A stretch of 64,000 nt of DNA from Osedax fenrisi. Its lineage: Eukaryota > Annelida > Polychaeta > Sabellida > Siboglinidae. The notes under the pieces were generated by a model, which saw nothing but the letters and a program-made list of their open reading frames with translations, was not told the origin of the DNA and ran no database searches. Where the stretch lies: contig OZ025246.1 of assembly GCA_964019155.1 (NCBI GenBank), forward strand, positions 2,839,066 through 2,903,065. The letters run 5' to 3'. Position 1 is the stretch's first letter; each line of letters starts with the position of its first letter. Position numbers and translations under genes: made by a program. Of this stretch, positions 11,700 to 24,170 are shown piece after piece.

Positions 11700-12330
11700 T
11701 ACAATTTGACAATCCGTATTGAACAATCTAAATTAAATCCGTATCACTTAATCTGGATTGAATACATATAGGACAATCCAAATTAAATCCTGATTACATA
11801 ATCCGAATTGAATCCGTATTGAAAAATTCAAATTCAATCCGGATTGCATAATCCGGATTTAATCCGTATTGAACAATCCAAATTAAATCCGTATCACTTA
11901 ATCCGTATTGAACAATCCAAATTCAATCCGGATTACATAATCCGGATTTAATCCGTATTGAACAATCCAAATTTAATCCGTATCACTTAATCCGGATCGA
12001 ATCAATATTGAATTTGAATCAAAATGCAAGGTTTAATCCGACATTTTATTCGAATCCAATCTGGATCTAATCCATATCTAATAATTATTAAACAAATTTG
12101 AGATTATATAATCTCAAATATAATATATATTCGTATATTTAATATATTAAATATATAATATTCTTCATTTATAAAACAGCAAACTTTTTATATTGTAAAC
12201 ATAATTAATTTTTATATAAAATTATATTTTTGGATCCTATGATTCAAATTTAATCCGGATTAAATCAGGATCCGGATACATTTATCTTGATCCGAAATTA
12301 ATCCAGATTCAATCCGGATCTAATACAGAT
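11700..12330. repeat. AATCCGGATT-rich subrepeats
   Basis: This is an irregular tandem of about 45-50 bp pieces built on TTAATCCGTATTGAACAATC, ATCCGTATCACTTAATC and the palindrome AATCCGGATT. It recurs in every array unit (about 25160-25745 in R2). Copy number varies between units, for instance an extra block in R3 and R4 compared with R2 and R5. No coding potential. Confidence 0.7.
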
Positions 12331-12839
12331 TGAAAAAGTATGTGTTTCATGGGTATTAATTAAAGCATAATTAGATAATTGGAAATTATCTGATAGTACA
12401 TTGGAATAGTAAAACAATAATGAATATTGTTGAATTTAATTCACACAGGGTCGGCAAAAACCCCAAAAATCTAAGAAATATATAAGGGGTTTTTGGGTTA
12501 TTGGGTTTTTGGTGGGTTTTTGGGTGTTTCTAGGGTTTTGGGTGTTTTTCTTTATCTTAAATTTAAAAATGAAAAAATCAAGAAAAAATAATTAAAAAAA
12601 ATATATATATTATATAAATTAAATAATATAATAGTGTTTTAATATATATTAATATAATACTATAAAGGTTAATGACATTTTAAATTGTAAAATGTCAAGT
12701 ATTATAATAAATGATTTATATTATAAATAAATATAAATAATTAATATATATTTGAAATATAATTATATTTATACACTTAATAATAATATTTATTTATTAA
12801 ATCACATATAATAATAGTAGATATAAATAGACTCCTCAG

Positions 12840-12908
<69 letters not shown>

Positions 12909-12921
12909 CTAAATATATATA

Positions 12922-13680
12922 TATTGATTAATTGATTGAATATATAGAATACAAATAATATATTAGGTAAAACAATAAATACTATTAATATTATTAAATA
13001 AAATAGAATAAACCGTATGTAAATTAATAAATAATGACAAACAATATTAGTATTACAGGTTGCCACCTGATATAAATTGTTGTATATATTTCATTTATGT
13101 TTTATGCTATTGTATGGATCTAATATAGGGTGGGAGTGAATTCCATAGTTTTGGACAAATATAACTCAGTGCCCGAGTATTCATTATTGATGGATGGAGA
13201 ATTGGGGTAGATAGAAAATTGGATTCATAGTTTCTAAGAGATGGAAGGGAAGATCTTTGTACTAGAGAAGCAGACATATAGGAGGGGCAATTCGAAGAGC
13301 TCTTAAGAGCTCTGTATATTGAGTATATTGAGGAATGAACAATAGATAGTATACGATAATCAGATCATTTGTTAAATGGGAACCATGGAGGTAAGTGTTG
13401 GTATGAGGAAGTATATACTATATATCCTATATAGGTATGGTCTCGAATACGTAGGTTATATTTTGTACGGATTGATGAATGAATAACTCGATTTTGGGAG
13501 GAGAGAGTATAATGGAAGATTGATAAGGATCGAGGAACAGTAATCTATACATGAGAGAACAAGGGAATTAACTAGAGTTTTAGTAAGAGATACAGTAATT
13601 TTTTATCGTATTTTTCTAATTCTAAATAGATGATGATTTGCAGATTTAGTGATGGCAATAATATGAGGAATTAAGGAGTA
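12922..13680 (-). pseudogene. Old LINE fragment inside hAT-like element (R1)
   Basis: This is the minus-strand 3' fragment of an L2/CR1-type LINE, as described for 26302-27095. Readable pieces include a conserved R-S-D-Y-R-I-L and Y-G-I-Q-S stretch. It ends in a tail of repeated CAAT at its left side. It has many stops. Confidence 0.55.
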
Positions 13681-13978
13681 GAATCAAAAAGTATATATAT
13701 GTATATCATTATTAACTTACTTATAAATTAATTAAAATGTGATAATTAAATAATAATAATTAATTATATAGGGGACGTGAGGGGGTTTTGGGCGATACAA
13801 TTTAGCCCTCGCCAAAGTAGTCAGTACTCCGTGAATATTAAATATTAGTATTTAAATTTTAGATTACGTATTAAAAATATGTTAATATACTAGATAGCTA
13901 TCTCGGATATGTATGTCATTATATAAAATTTATGTATTATCAATTCTAATAATACTAGTAAATATCAGTAAAATATGG

Positions 13979-14030
13979 TACGTGAGGGGGTTTTGGGCGA
14001 TAGTTCCGAATGTGTTAATAGGTGTCGCCC
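13979..14030. repeat. Inner (subterminal) copy of the end motif
   Basis: ACGTGAGGGGGTTTTGGG is repeated 208 bp inside the left end, then GCGATAGTTCCGAA and a closing GGTGTCGCCCTA. Its inverted counterpart lies at about 22007-22022 (ATCGCCCAAACCCCCTCAT). Subterminal repeats of this kind often bind transposase. Confidence 0.7.
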
Positions 14031-14380
14031 TATGTACTCAAACATTAAATTTGTCATTAAAATAAACTTTTTCGTATATTCGTCATAATTCGATGAAAAA
14101 TATACAACACACGCAATATATAAACTATTATAATGATTTTATATTACTTTATATTACTTTGTATTACGTTTTTGATATAGTTACGCGTGTACATATATGT
14201 TTACCAATCATATAAATTACGAAATATAATACATTAAATAAAGAATATTATGACTTGTATTTATGACAGAGCTTTAGGAAGATATATAAATGAATACATA
14301 AGAAATCAATAACTCCGGTAAGAAATTAAATATATACATTTTTATATATTATATATCATATATGCTATAATTTGTATGTA

Positions 14381-14422
<42 letters not shown>

Positions 14423-14696
14423 ATCTTATTAATATGAAAGTTATATAGCATTATGACATTAGTAGCAATTTATATTTATATGTAAGTATATTGAATATAC
14501 ATATCATATAACTATTACATATATTATTATCAAAGTTATCATATTTAGGCAATGGCAGCGTATAAGCTATTATAATTATAGAAGCAATGTTGCTTATCGA
14601 GAAAATTACACCTTTATTAACATGATAAGTATCATTATAGATAATAGTAAGAAATAAATAATAATTGTATATATATATAATGTTATATTATATATA

Positions 14697-14734
<38 letters not shown>

Positions 14735-14747
14735 TATATATTTATAG
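14031..14747. other. AT-rich interior, no gene seen
   Basis: This has TA microsatellites at about 14385-14412 and 14690-14735. Nothing else recognisable. Confidence 0.5.
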
Positions 14748-14870
14748 TATACTATTATGACTTACTGGTTACATATATAATATAAAAAAAATTAAAATAT
14801 ATAATAAATATTTTATTATATATTTTATTTTTTTATATTATATATGTAACCAGTAAGTCATAATAGTATA
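14748..14870. repeat. Near-perfect 60-bp inverted repeat (foldback)
   Basis: The left arm begins TATACTATTATGACTTACTG and the right arm ends CAGTAAGTCATAATAGTATA. The arms match for about 60 bp with one indel, and the spacer is a few bases. This is a MITE-like foldback or a recent palindromic duplication. Confidence 0.8.
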
Positions 14871-15289
14871 ACATTATTATTTAATATGATAATGATAATC
14901 ATGTAACTACATATAATAACATAAATACATTATAAAATTATAATTAAAATCTAAGAAATACATCAAGCATTATAATAACATAAACTAAAATATAATATAG
15001 AGGAAATAAATAGGAGATAGCCAACATTTAAAACTAAAAGAAACAAGAGAACAAAATAAATAAATATATTCAATACAATGTAGGTTAACAATTTCGAATG
15101 TACATATATACAAATATACACACTCGCACACACATATATACATATTCATATACACAGAACACATCTACATATAACTATATACACATACATACATACACAT
15201 ATATACATATGCCTATATTTAAATTAATTTTATAATTTAAATATTCCTGAAGTAATTAAAAATAAAATAAAAGCTAACAAAATCATAAA
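14871..15289. other. AT-rich interior with CA/TA-type repeats
   Basis: No gene seen. A loose stretch of ACACATA and ATACATAC words lies at 15110-15215. Confidence 0.5.
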
Positions 15290-16404
15290 ATTATATATAA
15301 TAATTTTTATAAAGTCAGTTTTTTAGAGTGTCATAATTGAATATAGTCAGTATTTTTTATAATGTCAAATAAATATAATAAAAATGTATATAAAAAATAT
15401 TTTCCAAAGTCAAATAGACTAAGTATTATAATATAATAATACTATTATATATACTTATTTTAAGATTTTTACAAAATAATGATAAGGAATAGGACTTTCT
15501 TATATCTATACTTAAATCATTCCAAAGTCTTGGTCCGACTGTAAGTAATCACTTAAGGTATTATTCATATAATTATATTTAAAATAAGGTTGAATAACAT
15601 TACAGTAACTCCTGTTATTGAATATTTTGTAGACTTCAATTTAAAATGATTTAAAATAATAGGATGGTACAATTTATAGAATATTTTATACATGTAAATG
15701 CAAGTCTTGTACTTACAAATATCATAAAGATAATGTTATAGTTTCCTATATTTTCCCTTAAATAGAGAAACAAAATAATTTGGTTTATTAAAAATTATGT
15801 TTAAAATAAATTTTTGAATTAAATAAATGAAATTTAAGTTTGATACATACGATGACCCCATATTTCTATACAGTAAATTAAATGTGTATAAAATAAAGAA
15901 TAGTATAGTATAGTTTGATCATGGTAGATGTATTTACAAAGTATGAAACATTTTTTATAATCCATACAATTTTCAATAATATATTTTTAATATAACCTAA
16001 ATAAATTTCTAATTTAAACAAGTATCCATATTTATTCCAAGAAATTATGTAGAAGTTAGCTGAGATAAAAGTGTATAATCTATACATATATTAAATATTA
16101 TCATTACATATATAAAATTCGTTTTATCCCTATTTATGGATAATTTATTAAGTTTATATAATGGTAATATAATGGTAATATAATGCTAATCTATGGTATA
16201 TAGTATATACTATATACCATAGAAAAAGTTCATCACATGCTAATTATAATTTATAATTATTAGATTATTTATATTTAATAATTATATTAGTATCATCAGC
16301 AAATAATATGTATTTATTTTTTGGAGAACATAATATCATATAATTAATAAATATAGAAAAAAAGTAATTGTCCAAGAATAGAATATTGGGGTACACCATA
16401 AAAA

Positions 16405-16405
<1 letters not shown>
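15290..16405 (-). pseudogene. Decayed non-LTR retrotransposon, RT part
   Basis: Read on the minus strand, RT landmarks occur in the right order. GVPQYSILG at 16381-16400 and neighbours resembles the conserved GVPQGSILGP box. FADDT at 16289-16303 is the catalytic box. VGPRLWNDLSIDIRKS at 15490-15540 is the usual C-terminal G-P-x-L-W-N segment, with a stop near 15457. Frameshifts and stops lie between. The 5' side ends in the TA microsatellite at 16408. It is a third LINE insertion, distinct from the 5.9-kb family, inside the 8.6-kb element. Confidence 0.72.

Positions 16406-16407
<2 letters not shown>

Positions 16408-16468
<61 letters not shown>
16408..16468. repeat. TA microsatellite
   Basis: This is an uninterrupted TA run of about 60 bp at the 5' edge of the LINE fragment. 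Confidence 0.9.
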
Positions 16469-16472
<4 letters not shown>

Positions 16473-16529
16473 AATACAAATAGTATTCTATGATAATATT
16501 TTGTGCATATTTATATAATAATAATAATT

Positions 16530-18850
16530 TAATTTCCTATAGTTAACTCAGCTCAGAGAACATTCTTCAGGTGGACAATTTGAGTCGTTCGAGTAGATAT
16601 GGTTTTTATTTATTACACATTACACATTCAATATTGATTAATATTATAATATATTAATGTCATTATGTATACAAATATGTATTCTGATATTAAAATTCAT
16701 TGAATATAGATTTAATTATACATACTTTTTTTTAATATAAATAACTTATTTATAAAGAATCTGACACGAAATAATTAAATTAAATTATATATAATTATAT
16801 TTTATAACAAATATATTTAACATTTATTCAATAGTTTCTCAAAATATACAATATATATTTGTATATATTTATATATTTGAAATTAATAATTTACATTAGT
16901 ATTACATTATTATTCTATGATAAAAATGTTCTATAGTTAACTCAAATCGATTCAGAGAACATCAACCTGGCTAATACATGTCCTGCTCGTAAACTAGGTT
17001 TTTAATTTAAAATATTAAAATCACATAATATGCATATATATTATATACAATGTATATTATATATATATTATGATATTAAAATAAATTTAATAATAATTGA
17101 ATTATATGTATTTTTTTATAAATAATTAATTGATAAATAATGTAATTACTTTGATAAATTTAACATGAATAGAAATAATTAAATTATATATTTACTAGCA
17201 TAAATCATATATTATAATATACATGTAGTTTAATAACAATTTAATTATAATATATAAATGCATTTATTTATAAAAAAATATATTTGATAACATTATTTCT
17301 CAAAATAGACAATATATATATATATATATAAATTAAAATTAAATTATTATTCTATGTCTATATTATGTGTGCATATATACATATAACTATAGTTATATCA
17401 ACGACCATATGTCATTGATTATATACTACTAATGATGTAATTATCTACAGTTAGCTCGGTTCAGATATCATCAACCTGCACTGCAGATCCTGCATGTGGG
17501 CTAATTCATGTTCCTCTTGTAAAAATGGTTTTTACTTACTCATGCAATATTAAGATTAAAATATATTATATTTATTTAAAATATAAAGATGTAATCTGAT
17601 ATACATTTAATTTAAAATTTATATATTTAAATACTTTAATAATTAATTATAAATAAATTATTTATACATAATGTGAAATATGGGTACATTTTATAATTTT
17701 TATAAATTTATCATTAATAGAAATAATTAAATTATATATTTACTAGCATAAATCATATATTATAATATACATATAGTTTAAATAACAATTTAATTATAAT
17801 ATATAAATGCATTTATTTATAAAAAAATATAGTTGATAACATTATTCTCAAAATATACAATATGTATACATGCATATATATATAACTATAGTTATATAAT
17901 ACTAATGATTTAATTTTCTACAGTTAACTTGGTTCAGAGATCATCAACCTGCACTGCAGATCCTGCAGGTGGGCTAATTCATGTTCCTCTTGTAAACATG
18001 GTTTTTACTTACTCAAACTTTACTTTACTTTATACAATATTAAGATTAAAATATTTTATATTTATTTAAAATATAAATATGTAATCTGATATACATTTAA
18101 TTTAAATGTATATATTTAAATACTTTAATAATTAATTATAAATAACTTATTTATACATAATGTGAAATATAGGTCAATTTTATAAATTTAACATAAATAG
18201 AAATAATTAAATTATACACCTATATAAATTTATTTTAACAAATAATTTAAAAAATTTATTATAAATATATTTTAAATTAATAATTGTTATTAAATAATTA
18301 TTATATTATAATAATGTTTGAATATTTATATAATAATAATTTTAATTTCCTATAGTTAATTCAAACCGATTCAGAAAATATAAACCTGGGCTAACCTATC
18401 AGATTATCATAAAAATGGTTTTTACTTAACATACAATATTAAAATATGTTAAATTTATTAAATATACAAATATCTATTAATTATTTTACTAGTATAAATC
18501 ATATTATATATATAATATGAATATAGTTTAATTACATTTTAATTGTATATATATATATATATTTAATAGGTATGTAATAAAATATGTGTAATAACATTAT
18601 TTCTCAAAATGTAAAAAAAATATTTGTAAAATTATTATAGAATATGTATATGTTAATTTAATATTATCACATACTATATTTTCATATTATTAAAATTAAA
18701 TTCATATATGCATTTATCGATATTTAATATAACTATTATATTATAACTAATTAATTTTCCATTAGGTAAAATAAAGGGTTATACAGTTGTTATCAAGGAT
18801 CTCAGTATAAGCTAAATGTGGAAGATAAATAAATACTATGTCTAAAAAAT
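16530..18850. repeat. Tandem 385-520 bp repeats with exon-like core
   Basis: A GC-richer core of about 60-80 bp recurs near 16548, 16933, 17455, 17925, 18356 and, worn, 18770. Each begins after TTTCCTATAG or TTCTACAG with TTAACTC, then TCAGAGAACATCAACCTG, and ends near AAAATGGTTTTTACTTA. The AT-rich flanks are also shared (GAAATAATTAAATTATA, TAATTATAATATATAAATGC). In the third and fourth copies one frame is open through the core (VQRSSTCTADPAGGLIHV in the fourth), and the second copy lacks 21 bases in frame there. The AG before and GT after each core look like splice sites, but there is no transcript evidence and several copies have stops. Confidence 0.6.
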
Positions 18851-20305
18851 GTATATAACAATTAAAAATAAAATAAAATATTATATAATTGTATCATATC
18901 TTACTATGAATTCATGTTTAATTTAAACTATGCTAATTATAGTGCCATGCATTATACACGAATTAAATTAAATTTGTGAATTTAAATAAATTTATAAACA
19001 AAAATTACATTTATTTTAATAATATATATGAACATATGATAATCAATAAAATTATATTTTAATAAATCACACATATATTTTATTATATAATTTATATGAA
19101 CATGGGATACTCATTCTAATATTTTAATAAATCCCTCATTTTATTATATTATATATATGATAATATACATAAGGATAATCATTATAATTATATTTTAATA
19201 AATCATTCATATATTTATGTATTTTTTAGTATTTTTGAAATATTTATAAATCAATTCATTTTATATATGTGGCTATATGTTTATTTCATACAAATAATTT
19301 ATAAATAATTGTTTTTTTTTAAATCCTACTGTTAATATTGAAAGAGTATATTAATTTATAATTAAATAACTAGTTTACATAACAAATTAATTATTATTAA
19401 TTATATAAGTTGAATGTAGACTATAGTTTACATATTGTCTAGACTATATATATATATATTATAGAATATATTGTAATACTATTATAATAAATTATATATG
19501 AAAATATTATTTAATAAATCACTTGTGAATGTATTATTATTTATTAAATATTTCAAAATCAATTAATTATATACTATTCCATTATATATTAATGTATTAT
19601 TAAATAAAATAGTTAATATATTAATTTATAATTAAGAACAATTTATAAAGCTATTTTTGTAATCTTATTTTTAAAATTGATAAATTATATATGAATTTAA
19701 TGTATTATTAAATAACTTGAAACATATTATATATATAAATAGTTTAATATATTAATTTATATATATATGACAACTATAAAAATGGAATTAATTGTAATAA
19801 ATCATATATGTTATATATATATACATAAATAATTAATAATCATTAATCCTGTGATTAATCCTCTGGTTAACAGTGTACAATATAACATAATTATACTTTT
19901 CCATTGTAAATATATTTACATAATGTGGGCTAAACGATGTATCATATACAATTTCACTAAATTCAACATATATGACTAGTTTATGAGTAATTTATTATAA
20001 TTTTGTTAGAATTATTTAAAAAAGTATATAGTTAATATATAGTTTATATAATATATATTATAATAATATTTTGTTTAATAATTATTATATTTATTATGCA
20101 TAATATACAAACCTACCAGTTGCATTAATTTGATTAATATAGTTATATGTATATTTAAAGAAAATAATTATATATAATTAATAATATTAATAATATTGAT
20201 AAAGAATATTTTATTATTTATAATTTCACAAATTAATTATATTTTATGAAAATAAATAATTATCATTTATATTAATTCAGTTCTATATATTACTGAATAA
20301 TCATA

Positions 20306-20347
<42 letters not shown>

Positions 20348-20560
20348 GTGTCAAGTCATGCTTAATCAGACCAACAAGGAACAACAAAGTGTGTGATATA
20401 TCTAATTATTATTAATATATTTACATAGAATTAAACTAGAATCTGTAAATAATTCTGAGTTAGTGGGAATTGATGTGTTTAATGTTTTAATATTAGGTTA
20501 TTTAAAATAGGGACAATAATATGTTAATGATATCATATATATATATGTATATATATATAT
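18851..20560. other. AT-rich interior, no gene seen
   Basis: This is very AT-rich sequence with loose repeats of ATTATATTTTAATAAATC words between about 19040 and 19210, and TA runs near 19455 and 20310-20340. No coding signal. Confidence 0.5.
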
Positions 20561-20599
20561 AAAATATACAAATAAGTATATATATATATATCATATATC

Positions 20600-21339
20600 C
20601 ATTTATAAATATATGTTTAGAATATATAACAATCATTATTTGCATAGTTCAATTTGTAAGTTATTTACCTATAATTGCTCTCTATATACTTTTAGGTTAA
20701 ATAGAACATTCTTAATAGCAAAAATAAGATTTGATCATGATAAATTTAGTATTCGTTACAAAGGCGCATATTTATGGAATGCTTTAAATACAACCACATC
20801 ATCTTTGACGAATTTGAATACTTTTACAATACATATTAAAAACATGCTTTTAAATAGTTATATTTAATCACTTACACCTTATCTGTATTGTTTGTTATTT
20901 TATTTACATGATCATCTTTTCTTCTTTTTAGCTCTTTTAAATTGTTCGTATTGTACATATTTGTATCTCTAGTCTTTGGTCTTTAGTTTTCTTTGATTTT
21001 TATAGTTTAACTTATTTATTATTTTAGTATCTTTTTACATTTTTTAATATTTTATTATATATTTTTATTATATTTTATTATTATTTTATTGTTATATACA
21101 TGATGATTTCTTGGTATTGAGAGATATATTTAATTTTATTGTATTGCTTTTTTATGAGACAGAACACGAATGAACAATATAGAATTGTAAAATATTTATT
21201 TATATTTATTCATTTTGTATTTATTCATTTTGTATTAATTCTCTCATTACCAAGAGCAGGTTAGTATCTCGATAAGTTCAATAGAACTTCTATACCATAC
21301 CTGGGTTTTTGATCTCGGTCATCAACTGAATCTGATATT

Positions 21340-21355
<16 letters not shown>
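20600..21355 (+). mobile_element. 5'-truncated LINE, C-terminus and 3' UTR
   Basis: A frame at 20613-20867 (84 codons) carries KIRFDHDKFSIRYKGAYLWN, matching the C-terminal R-S...Y-x-G-P-x-x-W-N region of the 5.9-kb LINE family (YHNTRS then YIGPITWNKL). It is followed by a 3' UTR ending TCTCGATAAGTTC, CTTCTATACCA, CCTGG, GAATCTGAT and repeated ATT. The 5.9-kb LINE ends in the same order (TCTCGATAAGCTT, CTTCTAC, CCCTGG, AAATCTGAT, repeated AAT). It is a related but distinct family, truncated on insertion. Confidence 0.75.
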
Positions 21356-21371
<16 letters not shown>

Positions 21372-21497
21372 AGATATACATTATAATTTTATATATATAT
21401 ATAAAACATACAAATAAGTATATATATATATAAATAAGATATAAATTATAATTTTATATTATATATATATATATATATATATAAAACATACAAATAA

Positions 21498-21549
<52 letters not shown>

Positions 21550-21566
21550 GATATACATTATAATTG

Positions 21567-21611
<45 letters not shown>

Positions 21612-21779
21612 ACAAATAAGTATATATATATATAAATAAGATATAAATTATAATTTTATATTATATATATATAAAACATACAAATAAGTATATATATATA
21701 AATAAGATATACATTATAATTTTATATTATATATATATATAAAACATACAAATAAGTATAACACATACATGTATATATA

Positions 21780-21825
<46 letters not shown>

Positions 21826-21830
21826 ATTTA
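21356..21830. repeat. Tandem repeats, AAACATACAAATAAG plus TA runs
   Basis: About five copies of AAACATACAAATAAG, TA runs, AATAAGATATA and ATTATAATTTTATATT; the length varies with the TA runs. A further copy at 20562 lies left of the LINE fragment, so the LINE probably inserted into this array. Confidence 0.75.
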
Positions 21831-22402
21831 TTATTTCTATCTAATATTTGTAGTATATAATCTTTATAGTATAATTAATACAATTTATTAATTGTATAGT
21901 ATAAATCAATGTATATCATATACCATTCAATGGAACGACCGCAATTTGTATATTATTTAGAGAATTTAATTATTCAAATTTGTTATCGTTGATTGGTCGA
22001 TTCATCGCCCAAACCCCCTCATGATATCGACCAAAATACCCTCATAGCATATAGTATTGTTATGTTATCTTTGTTCAATTATATAATTAATATTTTTAAT
22101 TAATTTTTATTTCATTTTATGTAGAATATTGAGTAGTTTAATATTATAAAAAAATTATCATAAAAATGTTATTAATTGTGTTGTAATTTACCATTAACTC
22201 TCCGCTATTTATTACAATAATATAGCAGAAAATGCACTTTTTACATAATCGATAATATTATTCAATATATTTAATTTTTCTTAAATTTTTCTTAAAATAT
22301 TAGGTAACATTAACATTATACACAGTTCGTTTATGTAAGATATTTTCATATCTATTACCGTTGTGGTTATATTGCCATCGACCACAACCCCCTCACGTCC
22401 CC
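21831..22402. other. Right end region of the 8.6-kb element
   Basis: No gene seen. It holds the inverted subterminal motifs at 22007-22046 and the terminal motif at 22377-22402. Confidence 0.6.
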
Positions 22403-22492
22403 TACTAAAACCCAGAAATAATAATGACAACAAAAATGAAAAACCCCCAAAAAACCCAAAAACCCCAAAAACCCCTACTTCTGCTAACCATG

Positions 22493-22542
22493 CATTTACA
22501 TATATGTGATAATTGATATAAGGGAATATTATCATGTATAAG

Positions 22543-22599
<57 letters not shown>

Positions 22600-23789
22600 G
22601 TTGAATTTTGAATGCCGAAGTGAACAGTCTTTTTTTTTTACATTACTATTTCATTCAAAATGTACATTTAAAATTTATAAATTAACACATTATTTTATAT
22701 TTTATTTATATTTCATTTGATGAATACCAAGTATTTATAAAATATATATTTTTAATTTTAATTTCTTTTGTATTGTAGATTTGTCAAAATAATTTAATTT
22801 TAATTTCTTTTGTCTGGTTATTACATAATTATTTTTTTCTCTTCATAAAATAAATTCTGATATCATTTTATTATAATGAATTTTGTTTTATTGATTTTTA
22901 TAGTTCATACATATATTATATGTGATATAAAAGTGTAGATTTTCATATAGTTTCAGCGGGATACGATTAAAAAGGACGAGTTTAGGGTTAAAGGTTACAT
23001 TTTAAATTCGAAATAAAATGTCAGTTATAATTGCAGTAAAAAGCGACAGTTGAATTAGCTATCGAAGAGAGATGATTTAGAGATATTGATGATTCAGAAT
23101 TATAATTTTATATTGATTGATTGCATGTTTATTTATACACAAAAATAACGTATATATAAGCCATGATCTATTGAGTTATGCATAGTTAGATAATTGGAAG
23201 TTATCTGATAGTATATTGGAATAGTAAGACAAGAATAACTATAGTCGAATGGCATTCACATATATGTGATAATTTATATAAGGGAGTAATATCATGTACA
23301 AGAATTATATGTATATATAATGAGAGTAAGAGGTGGCAGGGAATAGGTATCTGGAGACAAATTTAATGAAGGGGGATATTGGGTAGATATATTGGAAATT
23401 TCACTAATGATAATCGAATAAATAAGGTATTTTAACATCGGAGAAATTATATCATGATTAAGCTAAGTAGGAAAAAACCATTATTTAGGGAAAGATTGAA
23501 TACATCAAGAATATATGAATCCTTATTTGAAGAAAATATTGTAATGGGTTCTATAGTAAATGTATTAGAATAATAATAAGAATAAAACGTAAAGATGATA
23601 TCAGATATAATAAAAATAGAAGGAATATATAATACAGATGTATATATATATATAAATTGAAAAAGTTAATATTTATTAAAAAATATACAAACTTGAGAAA
23701 CATTTAAAATGATCGATATATATTATATTATTAAATTATTTAACAAATATTATGTAATATATAATATAAATATTTTAATATATTATAAC
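22493..23789. other. Unit spacer before EGF exon (R1)
   Basis: This is intron-like sequence. It holds a TA run at about 22545-22595. At 23158-23300 is a paralogue of the two sites that carry mobile elements elsewhere in the unit, here empty. R1 lacks the CCGATGTTA...TAACATCGG inverted pair complete in R2. No gene seen. Confidence 0.55.
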
Positions 23790-23918
23790 CTATACACACT
23801 TTTCCTATCTTTTCATATCCATTATTACATTTACATTTGTAACTTGTACTTATCTTTACGCAATAAGAATTCCGTACATTTGAACATAAGGTAGTATCTT
23901 GTATACATTTATTGATTT
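23790..23918 (-). CDS. EGF-like exon, array copy 1 (R1)
   Basis: This 129-nt exon is phase 1 at both ends. The acceptor is TTATTATTTAG and the donor ATAG|GTTATAATA (a weak donor). The 43 residues hold six cysteines at positions 5, 12, 20, 29, 31 and 42 counting the split first codon, with spacing 6-7-8-1-10: an EGF-like fold. It begins E-I-N-K-C, close to the D-I-N-E-C start of calcium-binding EGF domains. The segment before C5 reads CVKISTSYKCKC, so the Asn/Asp needed for Asx hydroxylation is Lys here. The C5-C6 loop reads NNGYEKIGKV. Extracellular role expected; the partner is unknown. Confidence 0.82.
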
Positions 23919-24168
23919 CTAAATAATAAAGTATATAAAGTATGTTATATATTACAAATGAAAGTTGTATTTAATAACATTATAATTAAACTACATATTG
24001 ATTATTTGTATATGATGAGATTTTGGTATATTTACACTTATCATATGTATTCCAATGCTATAAATAGTTGGGTAACCCTCAGTTATAATTGAAGTGAAAC
24101 CTCGATAGTTATAGAAGAAAGCGGATATTAATGATTTAGAAGTAAAATATTAGATATAAGCCATTATC

Positions 24169-24170
24169 TA
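24169..24170. repeat. TA target duplication, left copy
   Basis: TA precedes the CCCAGGAAA end; its partner is at 25769-25770. The empty paralogue reads ATGATCTATTGAG near 23165. Confidence 0.6.

Larger units (their letters stand above)
10992..12353. mobile_element. CCCAGGAAA element, left-truncated copy (R1)
   Basis: This is the right part of the element described at 24171-25768. It ends TTTCATGGG before TA (one mismatch to TTTCCTGGG). The left 300 bp are missing because the array begins here. It includes the MITE-like block 11324-11637 and the AATCCGGATT-rich stretch 11700-12330. Confidence 0.7.
13771..22402. mobile_element. 8.6-kb inverted-repeat DNA element, TA target
   Basis: The ends are inverted repeats: left GGGGACGTGAGGGGGTT then TTGGGCGAT, right its reverse complement with two mismatches over 26 bp. 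TA flanks both sides (13769-13770 and 22403-22404). Unit R4 at 36534-36553 shows the uninterrupted site TTAATTATATACTAAAACCC, so the exact insertion with TA duplication is visible. A second copy of the end motif lies inside each end (13979-14003 and, inverted, 22007-22022, with a further version at 22026-22046). The inside has two LINE fragments, a foldback, tandem repeats and AT-rich DNA. I found no transposase, so it is non-autonomous or too decayed; the superfamily is undetermined. Confidence 0.82.
12446..22492. mobile_element. hAT-like element of R1, interrupted
   Basis: The left end is CAGGGTCGGCAAAAACCCC at 12446. The right end is CTAACCATG at 22492, followed by CATTTACA. The left flank AATTCACA and right flank CATTTACA are worn copies of the 8-bp duplication seen intact in R2. 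The 8.6-kb element at 13771-22402 sits inside it. No transposase is present. Confidence 0.75.

Noticed and set aside
12836..13066. Open frames made of repeated Ile-Tyr
   Set aside because: They are translations of TA microsatellites.
23709..23894. Plus-strand open frames of 61 codons beginning MIDIYYIIKLFN, repeated in each unit
   Set aside because: They are the opposite strand of the EGF exon and its intron edge; the minus-strand reading has conserved cysteines and splice sites.
24085..24150. AAACCTCGATAGTTATAG as an end of a pogo-like transposon
   Set aside because: The words resemble such ends, but I found no matching inverted partner or target duplication.
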